DNA from: Caulobacter sp. B11
Lineage (GTDB): Bacteria > Pseudomonadota > Alphaproteobacteria > Caulobacterales > Caulobacteraceae
Direction of reading: 5' to 3'
Assembly: GCF_002737765.1 (NCBI RefSeq)
Contig: NZ_PEGG01000013.1
Coordinates: 1 to 16,768 of the forward strand
Length of the DNA stretch: 16,768 bases
Position numbers and translations under genes: made by a program. Shown here one piece after another: positions 5,549 to 13,397 of this stretch. Below the pieces are notes generated by a model that saw only the letters and a list, made by a program, of their open reading frames with translations, did no database searches and was not told the DNA's origin. Each line of letters begins with the position of its first letter. Position 1 is the first letter of the stretch.

Positions 5549-7884
5549 TCAGGCGCTTTGCGCTTCGTCCGTGATCGCCGGATGGCTCCATGCGTCCAGG
5601 AAGGCCGTCAGCTGGGCCAGCGGCATCGGCTTGGCGATGTGGTAGCCTTGGGCGATGTCGCAGCCCATTAGGCTCAGAAGGCCAAGGGATTCACGGTTCT
5701 CGACCCCTTCGGCCGTCACCTTCATGCCCAGGCTGTGGGCCAGGTCGATGGTCGACTTGACCAGCAGGGCGTCCTTGCCGTCGCTGTCGAGGGTCAGGAT
5801 GAAGCTCTTGTCGATCTTCAGCTCGTCGGCCCGGATCTGCTTGAGATAGGCCAGGGACGACAGGCCAGAGCCATAGTCGTCGATCGAGATGGCGATCCCG
5901 GCCGCGGCCAGGCGCGCGATCACGCCCAGGGCGGCTTCTGGATTGCCGATCACGGCGGTTTCGGTCACCTCGAAGCACATCCGCGCGCCCGTCGCCTGAA
6001 TCCGGGCGATGGCGCGGTCCGCGAAGTCGAGGTCGTCGACCAGCCGGCCGGAGATGTTGATCGACATCAGCACGTCATGTCCGGCCGCGAACAAGGCTTG
6101 CTGATCGGCGATGGCGCGCTCCAGGACGCATTCGGTCAGGGCGCGGATATGGCCGGTCTCCTCGGCCATCTCGACGAACAGGTCTGGTCGCAGCATGCCC
6201 CGGGTCGGGTGGTTCCAGCGGACCAGCGCCTCGACCCCGGTGATCGCCCCGCTGCGCAGGTCAAGCTTGGGCTGGTGGTTGAGGAACAGGGCTCCGCTGG
6301 CGACGCCTTCAAGCATCTCGCTCATCAGCGACAGGTTGCCGGCTGGATCGCCATAGGCGACGGCGTCGAAGGCTGCGACCTTGCGGCCTGTGGCGCGCGC
6401 CTGGTCCAGAGCGATCAGGGCGTGCTCGACAAGCCGCGCGGCGTCGTCCGTCGTGGCGTCGCCGGCTCCAAGGCCGTGGGTCAGGTGGATGTCGATCAGT
6501 TCGCCCCCCAGGCGCAGGGGCGCTTCCAGCGAGCCGGCCGCGGTTTCGATCAGGGGCAGGGCGGCGGCCAGATCGCGGAGGTCCGACACCACGCCCAGGG
6601 TCGAGGTGGTCAGCCGGGCGACCACGGCGCGGGGATCCTGGGCCTGGACGCGGGCGCCGATCTCGGCCACCAGCTCGGTGGCCAGGCTGTAGCCGATCGC
6701 GCCGCGCAGGAAGGTAAAGCGGTCCAGGCCGAGGGTCGCGACCACGACCTGTTCGCCGGGCGCCAGGGTGGCCAGGCGGGCGCTGATCGCGCGCTCCAGG
6801 GCCAGACGATTGTGCAGCCCGGTCTCGGCGTCATGCAGGGCCAGGTGGGTGATGCGGGCCTCGCGGTCGCGGATCTCGGCGGCCATGAGATTGAAGCTGC
6901 CGGCCAGCCGGCCGATCTCGTCGTCGGTCTGGACCGCGACGTGCACGTCTTCCCCGCGTTGCAGGCGGCGGGCGGCGTCGTCCAGGGCGATGATCGGACG
7001 CGACAGGCCGCGCGACAGGCCGAAGCTGGCGGCGGCGACCAGGGCGGCGCCGATCAGGCCGACGATGACCACGGCGGCCATCAGCGGCCGGTAGGGCGCC
7101 AGGGCCGCGGCCATGGGATAGCGCAGAAGCAGGGCGGCCGAGGCCTGACCGTCGAGGGACTTCAGCGGCTTGACCAGGACCAGATCGTCGCCGGCGGCGG
7201 TCTTGAGATGCCCCGGCGCGGCGGCCCCGGTCTGGATCGCGGCCGCGACAAAGGGCGCCAGGACGGCGCTGTCTGGGCCCTGGTCGGTGGTCAGCCAGGC
7301 GTCGCCGCGACGGTCGAACACCTGGGCGTCCAGCTCAATCGCCGAAAGCCGCTCAAGCGCCCGCATCTCGCGATCATCCAGGCGGGCTGCGAACACGATC
7401 CAGCCCGTCAAGGTGGGCGACAGAACCGGCGCCGAGATCATTTGATAGGGCGCGCCGTCCACCACGAAGACGCCCTGGGCGCCGTCCTGCGCATCCAGCG
7501 CCCGCCACAGCCGGTCGATGTCGATCTTGGACGGATCGACGCCCACGACCTCGCCGTCCACCCCGACCATGAAGGCCAGATCCAGGCCCATGCGGTCGCG
7601 CAGGTTGCGCACCGCCGATTCCACCGTCGGCGCATCCCGCGTGGCGACGGCCTCTCGAAAGCCGAAGTCGCGCGACAGCAGTTGAGCGCCGTCCTGCAGC
7701 CGCTGTGTGCGTAGCGCCAGACGCGGTCAAACACCGTGCCGGTGGCGGCCAGTTCGTCGCGAACGGTCTCCTGCGCCTTGCTGGCGATGGCCAGGAAGAC
7801 CGTCACCGCCACCAGCCCGAGGGCCAGGGCGAACAGGCCCGAATAGAGCACGGTAAGCTTGGTCTGGAGGCGCTGGAACATCAT
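5549..7884 (-). CDS. Membrane sensor phosphodiesterase: HAMP, degenerate GGDEF, EAL
   Basis: Probable inner-membrane c-di-GMP phosphodiesterase, 778 residues once a missing G near 7717 is restored. Without it the N-terminus falls in another frame: MMFQRLQTKL to DRVW, then LRTQRLQDGAQ onward. Order: TM1 (about 12-33), a Cache-like periplasmic region (34-267), TM2 (268-290), HAMP (291-342), GGDEF (343-512), EAL (519-765). The GGDEF signature is replaced by TTSTL (426-430), so cyclase activity is unlikely. The EAL site looks complete: EALVRW, SINIS, FEVTET, IDDYGSG, ELKIDKSF, TAEGVEN, QGYHI. The ATG at 7884 (or 7881) lies 8 bases past the corrected stop of the copper-protein gene, so the two probably form one operon. 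Coupling to the copper protein, perhaps through the Cache region, is inference. Confidence 0.9.
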
Positions 7885-7892
7885 CGCCGGGC

Positions 7893-8520
7893 TCAGTGAT
7901 GCGGCGCGGGCGGGGCGCAGGTCGATCGACACGGCCTCGCGCATCGCGCCGCGCGCCGAGGTGATCGGCAGAACCTTTTCGTTCTTCGGCGCGCGCAGAT
8001 AGGGATGCCAGATCCGCACCACGACCGCGCCATCGGGGACGCCGCGCAGGGTCACGACCCCGGCGCTGTCGCTCTTGGCGGCATGGGCGGTGTCGACCAC
8101 CTTGATGAAGCCGACCATCTGGTCGTGGATATTGCAGCCGATAGCCGCGACGCCGACGGCGGGCAGGCGAACGACCCGGTTCTCCTCGCGTCCGTACAGC
8201 TTCAACTCGAACCTGTTGCCGGCCGAGAAGGAATAGACGTGGTGGCGAACCTTATCGAGGTTCGGGAACGCCACCTCGGCGCCGGCCGGCACGATGAGGA
8301 CGAAGGGCGTGAACTGGATGTTCTGCTGGGCGACTCGGTAGGGCCAGTCAAAGCGGATCGGGGCCTTGCTGGGCTGGCCGCCGACATAGGCCATGACCAC
8401 GGCGTCGGGGACCGGCTTTCCGCCGCCGTCGCGCACCGTGATCGTCAGGTCCGCCGCCCGGGCCGAACCCGCGGCGACCGCCATCGCCGCCACGGAAAGA
8501 AGAAGGGCCAGGAATTTCAT
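7893..8520 (-). CDS. Exported cupredoxin-like protein (annotated in relatives as methylamine utilization protein)
   Basis: A secreted, probably periplasmic, type-1 copper protein of about 208 residues. A signal peptide spans residues 1-23 (MKFLALLLSVAAMAVAAGSA then RA). The cupredoxin region shows VRHHVYSFS (His93/94) and GCNIHDQM with Cys129, His132 and Met135, a classical Cys-x-x-His-x-x-Met copper site. The segment VTLRGVPDGAVVVRIWHP suggests a C-terminal beta-sandwich. The ATG at 8520 is preferred to a TTG two codons upstream. As written, the frame has no stop and runs into the EAL gene. Removing one C from the CCCC run near 7913 gives an end at a TGA (7895-7893), which I take as the true stop. 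Despite the family name, nothing here shows methylamine metabolism. Electron transfer, copper binding or sensing are possible roles. Confidence 0.82.
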
Positions 8521-8685
8521 GGCCAAAACCTAGGTCAGGCCAGTGAAATCCCAGTTAACACCGGCCCATCGTACGGCTGCGTGCCCTTGTGACGGGAAAG
8601 CCTCTGTAAAGTTGTTGTCAGTCATGTTCGCCCGGATGTTGACCGTCCGTGTCTTGAAGGCGCGGCCTGGCCAAGGGGGCTGGAA
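8521..8685. promoter_or_regulatory. Divergent intergenic region between the copper-protein and DUF3034 genes
   Basis: These 165 bases must hold the promoters of both divergent units. I see AAGGGGG at 8673-8679, a ribosome-binding site six bases before the GTG at 8686, and a -35-like TTGACCG at 8639-8645 with no good -10 behind it. No clear FNR/FixK, LexA or CtrA full site is visible. Confidence 0.5.
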
Positions 8686-9570
8686 GTGCGAACCTCGCTG
8701 TTGAAATCTGCCCTGGCGGCGGCGGGCCTCGGTCTGGCCTTGACGAGTCCGGCGGCCGCTTCGGAAATCACCACCGGCGGCAAGCTGCTGCTGACCGGCG
8801 GCGTCAGCGCCCTGGAGGGCGGCGCGGGGGGCGGCCTGGCCACCTGGGCGGTGATCGCCGGCAATGACACCAGCAGCGGGATCGGCGGCAAGGCGCACGC
8901 CACTCATGTCGGGGTTTCCGACTACAGCCTCCGCGCGGCCGGCGTGGCGGTGGGTCTGTTCGACCGGGTCGAGCTGTCCTATGCCCGGCAGGAATTCGAC
9001 ACCGGCGACACCGGCGCCAAGCTGGGACTGGGCCAAGGATTCACGTTCACCCAGGACATCGCCGGCGTGAAGGTTCGGGTGCTGGGCGACGCCGTCTATG
9101 ATCAGGATCGGTGGCTGCCCCAGATCGCCGTGGGAGCCCAGTTCAAGTCCAATGACCAGGGCGCGATCGTCCGGGCGGTCGGCGGCCAGGACGACAGCGG
9201 CGTCGACTACTATGTCGCCGCCACCAAGCTGGTGCTCGACAAGAGCCTGATCCTGAGCGGCGCCCTCCGCGCCACCAAGGCCAACCAGACCGGCCTGCTC
9301 GGCTTCGGCGGCGACAGGAGCGACGACTACAAGGCCCAGTTCGAGGGCTCGGCCGGATGGCTGGTCTCCAAACGCCTGGTCGTCGGGGCGGAATACCGCG
9401 CCAAGCCCAGCAATCTCGGCTTCGCCAAGGAAGACGACTGGATCGACCTGTTCGCCGCCTATGCGATCAACAAGACCGTGTCGGTGACCGCCGCCTATGT
9501 CGACCTGGGCGACATCGCCACCTTCAAGGACCAGCGCGGCCTCTATCTGTCGCTGCAGGCCGGATTCTAG
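8686..9570 (+). CDS. DUF3034 family outer-membrane-type protein
   Basis: A 294-residue protein with a signal peptide (MRTSLLKSALAAAGLGLALT through about residue 26, cut near AAAS). The mature part alternates polar and hydrophobic residues in short strands (VGLFDRVELSYARQEF, GWLVSKRLVVGAEYRA, ISL-type ends) and finishes LYLSLQAGF with a terminal Phe, as many outer-membrane barrels do. I assign it to DUF3034, a family without known function. The GTG start has a strong ribosome-binding site (AAGGGGG, six-base gap). The truncated-haemoglobin gene follows after 13 bases, so they are one operon. It is divergent from the copper-protein/EAL pair. The frame is intact. A porin or surface-anchoring role is possible but unproven. 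Confidence 0.8.
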   Translation: MRTSLLKSALAAAGLGLALTSPAAASEITTGGKLLLTGGVSALEGGAGGGLATWAVIAGNDTSSGIGGKAHATHVGVSDYSLRAAGVAVGLFDRVELSYARQEFDTGDTGAKLGLGQGFTFTQDIAGVKVRVLGDAVYDQDRWLPQIAVGAQFKSNDQGAIVRAVGGQDDSGVDYYVAATKLVLDKSLILSGALRATKANQTGLLGFGGDRSDDYKAQFEGSAGWLVSKRLVVGAEYRAKPSNLGFAKEDDWIDLFAAYAINKTVSVTAAYVDLGDIATFKDQRGLYLSLQAGF

Positions 9571-9583
9571 GGAGACGCCCAGC

Positions 9584-10099
9584 ATGACCCCCCGCACCGT
9601 TCGCGACGCCTTGCTGGCCCTGGCTGTCGGCCTGATCGCCGGACCGGCCCTGGCCCAGGACGCCGCCGTTCCGCCCGGCGAGCAGCCGGTCGACCCCTAC
9701 ACCCAGTCCAACGCCAACGCCGGGGCCACGCCCCTGGCCGGGACGGCGGTGCTGGCGGCCTTTCACGGTCAGGCCGGCCTGACGCGGATCGCCGGCGACC
9801 TGGTCGATCGCAGTGTCGCCGACCCGCGCATCAAGGACTTCTTCGCCGCGGCCGACCTGACCCGGCTGAAGCGGACCCTGACCGAGCAGTTCTGCTACGT
9901 GCTGGGCGGCGGCTGCGCCTATACCGGCCGCGACATGACCTCGGTCCACAAGGACCAGGGCATCGCGCCGCGCGACTTCAACGCCCTGGTCGAGAACCTG
10001 CAGTGGGCGATGGACAAGGAAGGCGTGCCCTTCGCCGCCCAGAACAGGCTGCTGGCCAAGCTGGCCCCGATGAGCCGCCAGGCGATCGAAAACAGGTAG
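9584..10099 (+). CDS. Exported group 1 truncated haemoglobin
   Basis: A 171-residue truncated-globin family protein. Residues about 58-165 match TrHb1: LVDRSVADPRIKDFF, LTEQFCYVLGGGC, YTGRDM, and SVHKDQGI with the likely proximal haem ligand His122, then FNALVENLQWAM. The N-terminus is a signal peptide (MTPRTVRDALLALAVGLIAG then PALAQ), so the globin is probably periplasmic, which is unusual for this family. Where Tyr B10 normally stands (FYDRVLADP-type motif) I read Val in LVDRSVADP, which may change O2 or NO handling; this rests on an alignment by eye. The ATG at 9584 has GGAG at 9571-9574, right after the DUF3034 stop, so the two are co-transcribed. The ligand and role (O2, NO or peroxide chemistry) are unknown. 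Confidence 0.85.
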   Translation: MTPRTVRDALLALAVGLIAGPALAQDAAVPPGEQPVDPYTQSNANAGATPLAGTAVLAAFHGQAGLTRIAGDLVDRSVADPRIKDFFAAADLTRLKRTLTEQFCYVLGGGCAYTGRDMTSVHKDQGIAPRDFNALVENLQWAMDKEGVPFAAQNRLLAKLAPMSRQAIENR

Positions 10100-10122
10100 G
10101 GCGGCCGCGCCGCGCGTAAAGA

Positions 10123-10154
10123 AAAGGGCCGGCGGAGCGATCCGCCGACCCTTT
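10123..10154. terminator. Bidirectional intrinsic terminator between the globin and hflC genes
   Basis: The arms 10123-10136 and 10141-10154 pair over 14 positions with one mismatch around a GCGA loop. The stem is flanked by A on the left and T on the right, so it can act for both convergent genes ending at 10099 and 10159. Confidence 0.75.
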
Positions 10155-10158
10155 CGCG

Positions 10159-11004
10159 TCAGCCCGCTGGGCCGCGCTGGAAGTATTTGAAGAAGGCGCT
10201 GTCGGGCGACAGCACCAGGGTGGTGTCACCCTGGCCGAGCGACTGTTCATAGGCCGACATCGAGCGGTAGAAGGCGGCGAAGTTGGGGTCGCGGCCGAAG
10301 CTCGAGGCGAACAGCTCGGCCCGCTTGGCGTCGCCTTCACCCCGGATCTTCTGGGCCTCTTCATAGGCCGTGGCGACGATCTCGCGCTTCTGTTGCTCGC
10401 CCTTGGCGCGCTTTTCAGCGGCCTCCTGCTTGCGGGCCGTCTGCATGCGTTCAAAGACCGCCTGCTGGTTGGCCTCGGGCAGATCGGCGCGCTTGATGCG
10501 GACATCGATGATCTGGACGCCGAAGTCCGACGCCGCGACCTGACGCGACACCTGCTGGCGAATTTCCGCCATCACCGCCGCGCGGCGCGCCGAGATCAGG
10601 GCTTCAGAGGTCGTCCGGCCCACGGTCTCGCGAAGCGCCGCATTGACGATGCTCTTGAGGCGGTCCTTGGCGACGGTCTCCTGGCCCAGGGTGCGATAGA
10701 ACTGCCGCGGATCGGTGATGCGGTAACGCACGAAGGCGTCGACCATCAGCCGCTCCTGGTCGCCCGTCAGCACCTCTTCGCCCTCGGTCTTGAGGTCGAT
10801 ATTGCGCTTGTCGAACTTCAGGACGGTGTCCAGCGGACCCTTCAGGTGCAGGCCGGGCGTCAGGACGGCGCCGACCGGGTCGCCGAAACGGACGACCAGG
10901 GCCTGCTCGCGCTGGTCCACCTGATAGACCGTGACGTTGATCAGGACGAACAGGGCCGCCGCGGCGGCGCCGATCATTGGGGCTTGCTTGAGATAGCGTT
11001 TCAT
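10159..11004 (-). CDS. hflC: HflC, regulator of the FtsH protease
   Basis: HflC is an inner-membrane SPFH/Band 7 protein that assembles with HflK into a cage around FtsH and modulates its proteolysis. This 281-residue protein has one N-terminal membrane helix (about 8-28), then the SPFH domain: QREQALVVRFGDPVGAV, TPGLHLKGP, VDAFVRYRITDPRQFY, LKSIVNAALRETVGR. A long charged helix (QTARKQEAAEKRAKGEQQKR) follows and the end matches HflC (LSPDSAFFKYF). The ATG at 11004 has GGAG about ten bases upstream and overlaps the corrected hflK stop as ATGA, so the pair is translationally coupled. The frame is intact. Confidence 0.95.
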   Translation of the reverse strand: MKRYLKQAPMIGAAAAALFVLINVTVYQVDQREQALVVRFGDPVGAVLTPGLHLKGPLDTVLKFDKRNIDLKTEGEEVLTGDQERLMVDAFVRYRITDPRQFYRTLGQETVAKDRLKSIVNAALRETVGRTTSEALISARRAAVMAEIRQQVSRQVAASDFGVQIIDVRIKRADLPEANQQAVFERMQTARKQEAAEKRAKGEQQKREIVATAYEEAQKIRGEGDAKRAELFASSFGRDPNFAAFYRSMSAYEQSLGQGDTTLVLSPDSAFFKYFQRGPAG

Positions 11005-12091
11005 CGGGCGACTCCGTCGATGGTCCGCGCGGCGACGGCGTTCTTGGGTCGGAAGGCGTCCGGCGGCAGGATCACCGGGGCGCTGGCGCCCTTGTTGTCG
11101 ATGATGACCTTGTTGGAGTTGGCCAGCACCCGCTGCATCGTCTCGATATAGAGGCGTTCGCGGGTCACGGCCGGGCCAGCTTGTACTGCTCATAGATCTG
11201 GTTGAAGCGCGCCGCGTCGCCGGACGCCTCGCGCACGACCTGTTCGCGATAGCCGCGGGCGGCCTGGATGATCTGGGCGCCTTCGCCGCGCGCCACATTG
11301 GCCGCCGACTGGGCGTTCTGGTCGGCGCGCTGCACATCGCGGAAGGCGTCGATCACCGACGGCGGCGGCGTGGCGGCCTGGATCTGCACGCTCTCGATCA
11401 GCACGCCGGTGTCATAGCGATCGAGGATCTGTTGCATCAGGGTTTCGGTCTCGATCTCGACCCGGCCGCGGCCGGTGGTCAGGATCGGGGTCAGGGCGGT
11501 CTTGCCGATCACTTCGCGCATGGCGCTTTCGGCCACATCGTGCAGCACCGATTGCGGGTCACGGACGTTGAAGGCGAACTTGCGGGCGTCCGAAACCCGC
11601 CACTGAACCGAGAAGTTCAGATCGACGATATTCTCGTCTCCGGTCAGCATCAGGCGCTCGTCGGGGATTTCCGCCCCGGCCACGCCGCCGATCGTCAGGG
11701 TCTGGACCGCGGTGACCGTGATCCGTTCCGCTGCCTCGATCGGGAAGGGCAGGTGATAGCGCAGGCCGGGCCCGGCCGTACGCGAATAGGCGCCGAAGGT
11801 GGTGACGACCGCCTGTTCCTTGGGCTGGACCACATAGCTGCCCGAGAGCAGCCACAGGCCGGCCACCGTGCCGGCGGCGATGGCGATCGAGCGATTGCGC
11901 TGCGGACCGTTGAAGGCGATGCGAAGCCGTTCGGCCAGGCGCTCCAGGGCGGCGGCGATATCGGCGGGGGGCGGCGGAGCGCCGGTCGGGCGTCTCGGGC
12001 CGGGGCCCTTGCTCTTGTCGCTGTCGTTTTTGTCGCCGCTCGGCGGGGGCGAGCCCCAGGGGCCGGGGCCTGCGTTGTCGTTCCAGGGCAT
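11001..12091 (-). CDS. hflK: HflK, partner of HflC, with an apparent one-base deletion near the 3' end
   Basis: HflK is the larger SPFH subunit of the HflKC complex around FtsH. I start at the ATG at 12091 (MPWNDNAGPG), the usual alphaproteobacterial start; an open frame upstream of it is unlike the family. It has a Gly/Pro-rich cytoplasmic N-terminus (1-60), a membrane helix (about 68-88) and the SPFH domain (KEQAVVTTFGAY, GLRYHLPFPIEAAE, VDLNFSVQWRVSD). As written it stops at 11165 after YEQYKLARP. Restoring one C in the GGG/CCC run near 11174 gives KLAPAVTRERLYIETMQRVL and onward, ending GVAR at 11001 with the stop overlapping hflC. The corrected length is 363 residues. This looks like a consensus error rather than a real truncation. 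Confidence 0.92.
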
Positions 12092-12132
12092 GGGCGGCGT
12101 GGTCTTCCCGTCGTCGTCATCATTGCTGGGGC

Positions 12133-12153
12133 GGGGGTTGTAAACGAACCCCC
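12133..12153. repeat. Inverted repeat in the hflK/mrp divergent promoter region
   Basis: GGGGGTT at 12133-12139 pairs perfectly with AACCCCC at 12147-12153 across a seven-base spacer. It sits 42 bases from the hflK start and 46 from the mrp start, so it could be an operator or an RNA hairpin. No known regulator motif was recognised. Confidence 0.4.
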
Positions 12154-12198
12154 ACACGCGGATATGAGAGCCCCAACCCCACAAGGCAAGACAAAGAC

Positions 12199-13311
12199 GT
12201 GACCGGATCGCCTCCCGCCTCTCTCGAAGACGCCCGCGCGGCCCTCGACGGGGTCGTTGATCCCGATTCGGGCCAGGGTCTGGTCACCGCCGGACTGGTC
12301 CAGGGACTGGTGGTGCGCGACGGTCGCGCGGGCTTCATGCTCGAGGTCCCGGCCAGTCGTGCGGCGGCCTACGCCCCGGTTCGCGAGGCGGCCGAACGGG
12401 TCCTTGGACAACTGGCCGGCGTGGTCACGGCCCAGGTGGTGCTGACGGCCCAGGCCGCCGAGGGCGCGACCCGGGTGCGCAAGGGGGCCAAGGTCGCCGA
12501 GGATTCCAAGGCCCGTCTCGTCCCGCCGCCGGAAGCTGAGAAGCCGGCCCATGTCCGCCACGTCATTGCCGTCGCCTCCGGCAAGGGCGGGGTCGGCAAG
12601 TCGACCGTCGCGACCAACCTGGCCTGCGCCTTCGCGGCCCAGGGCCTTCGCGTCGGCCTGCTCGACGCCGATGTCTATGGACCGTCCGCCCCGCGCATGA
12701 TGGGCGTCGACGGCGAGCCGGCCTTCGCGGACGGCAAGCTCCAACCCCTGACCGCCCACGGGATCAAGCTGATGTCGATCGGCTTCCTGGTCGACGAGGG
12801 CAAGGCGATGATCTGGCGGGGGCCGATGGCCTCGTCGGCGGTGCGCCAGATGATCCACGAGGTGGCCTGGGGCTCGGAGTCTGAACCTCTGGACGTGCTG
12901 GTCGTCGACCTGCCGCCCGGCACCGGCGACATCCACCTGACCCTGGTGCAGAAGCTGCGGATCGACGGGGTTGTGCTGGTCACCACGCCGCAGGAGATCG
13001 CCCTGATCGATGCGCGCCGGGCGGCGGTGATGTTCAGCAAGACCGCAACCCCGATCCTGGGCCTGATCGAGAACATGGCCTTTTTCGCCGATCCGGCGAC
13101 GGGCGCCCCGATCCCGATCTTCGGGACCGGCGGCGGCGTGGCCGAGGCGGCCGTCCTGGGCGTGCCGGTGCTGGCCCAGGTGCCGATCGAGATGGCCGTC
13201 CGCGAATGTGGCGACGGCGGGGTTCCGGTGGTCATGGCCAAGCCGGACAGCGCCGCGGCCCAGGCCTTCATCGCCGCCGCCCGCCAACTGGGCGCGATCC
13301 TGGGTCTCTAG
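12199..13311 (+). CDS. apbC: Mrp/ApbC-type iron-sulfur cluster carrier ATPase
   Basis: A 370-residue Mrp/NBP35 P-loop ATPase, expected to carry Fe-S clusters to apoproteins in the cytoplasm. Residues about 5-88 form an N-terminal MIP18/DUF59-like domain. The ATPase domain has the deviant Walker A SGKGGVGKST (127-136), LLDADVYGPSAPRMMG, and VVDLPPGTGD (236-244). The C-terminal Cys-x-x-Cys that binds the bridging cluster in many Mrp proteins is absent: the place reads ENMAFFADPATG, with Ala at 297 and 300. From memory a similar Cys-free variant is common in alphaproteobacteria, so it may still be functional. The GTG start overlaps the stop of a 12-codon frame beginning at 12164. It is divergent from hflKC. 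The frame is intact. Confidence 0.93.
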   Translation: MTGSPPASLEDARAALDGVVDPDSGQGLVTAGLVQGLVVRDGRAGFMLEVPASRAAAYAPVREAAERVLGQLAGVVTAQVVLTAQAAEGATRVRKGAKVAEDSKARLVPPPEAEKPAHVRHVIAVASGKGGVGKSTVATNLACAFAAQGLRVGLLDADVYGPSAPRMMGVDGEPAFADGKLQPLTAHGIKLMSIGFLVDEGKAMIWRGPMASSAVRQMIHEVAWGSESEPLDVLVVDLPPGTGDIHLTLVQKLRIDGVVLVTTPQEIALIDARRAAVMFSKTATPILGLIENMAFFADPATGAPIPIFGTGGGVAEAAVLGVPVLAQVPIEMAVRECGDGGVPVVMAKPDSAAAQAFIAAARQLGAILGL

Positions 13312-13346
13312 GGTTCTTCCCGCCGGCGTGGCGCGAGACCCGAAAA

Positions 13347-13374
13347 CGGCCGCCCGGGTCTCCCCGGACGGCCG
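13347..13374 (-). terminator. Intrinsic terminator of the fadL-type gene
   Basis: The arms 13347-13358 and 13363-13374 pair over 12 positions with one mismatch. On the minus strand the stem is followed by TTTT (13346-13343), so it ends transcription of the gene whose stop is at 13398. It could also slow readthrough from mrp. Confidence 0.7.
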
Positions 13375-13397
13375 CTGTCAGGTCAGGTGCGCGAGCC

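Noticed and set aside
5735..7714. A 659-codon open frame on the plus strand opposite the EAL gene
   Set aside because: It is antisense to a well-conserved gene, rich in Gly, Gln, Arg and Val as expected from reversed high-GC codons, and has no domain or ribosome-binding site.
7893..8520. Methylamine utilisation pathway
   Set aside because: Only a cupredoxin-like protein that shares an annotation name is present; no methylamine dehydrogenase or maturation genes are seen.
8555..8559. TTAAC resembling a CtrA half-site in the cassette intergenic region
   Set aside because: The second half-site TTAA seven bases upstream is missing (TGAA is there), so a full CtrA box is not supported.
8530..9597. 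A 355-codon minus-strand open frame opposite the DUF3034 gene
   Set aside because: Shadow frame; the plus-strand protein has a signal peptide, a strong ribosome-binding site and barrel-like strands.
11695..13287. A 530-codon open frame on the minus strand opposite mrp and running into hflK
   Set aside because: It covers two clear genes in other frames, has His/Arg/Gly-rich shadow composition, and the region is explained by Mrp and HflK motifs.
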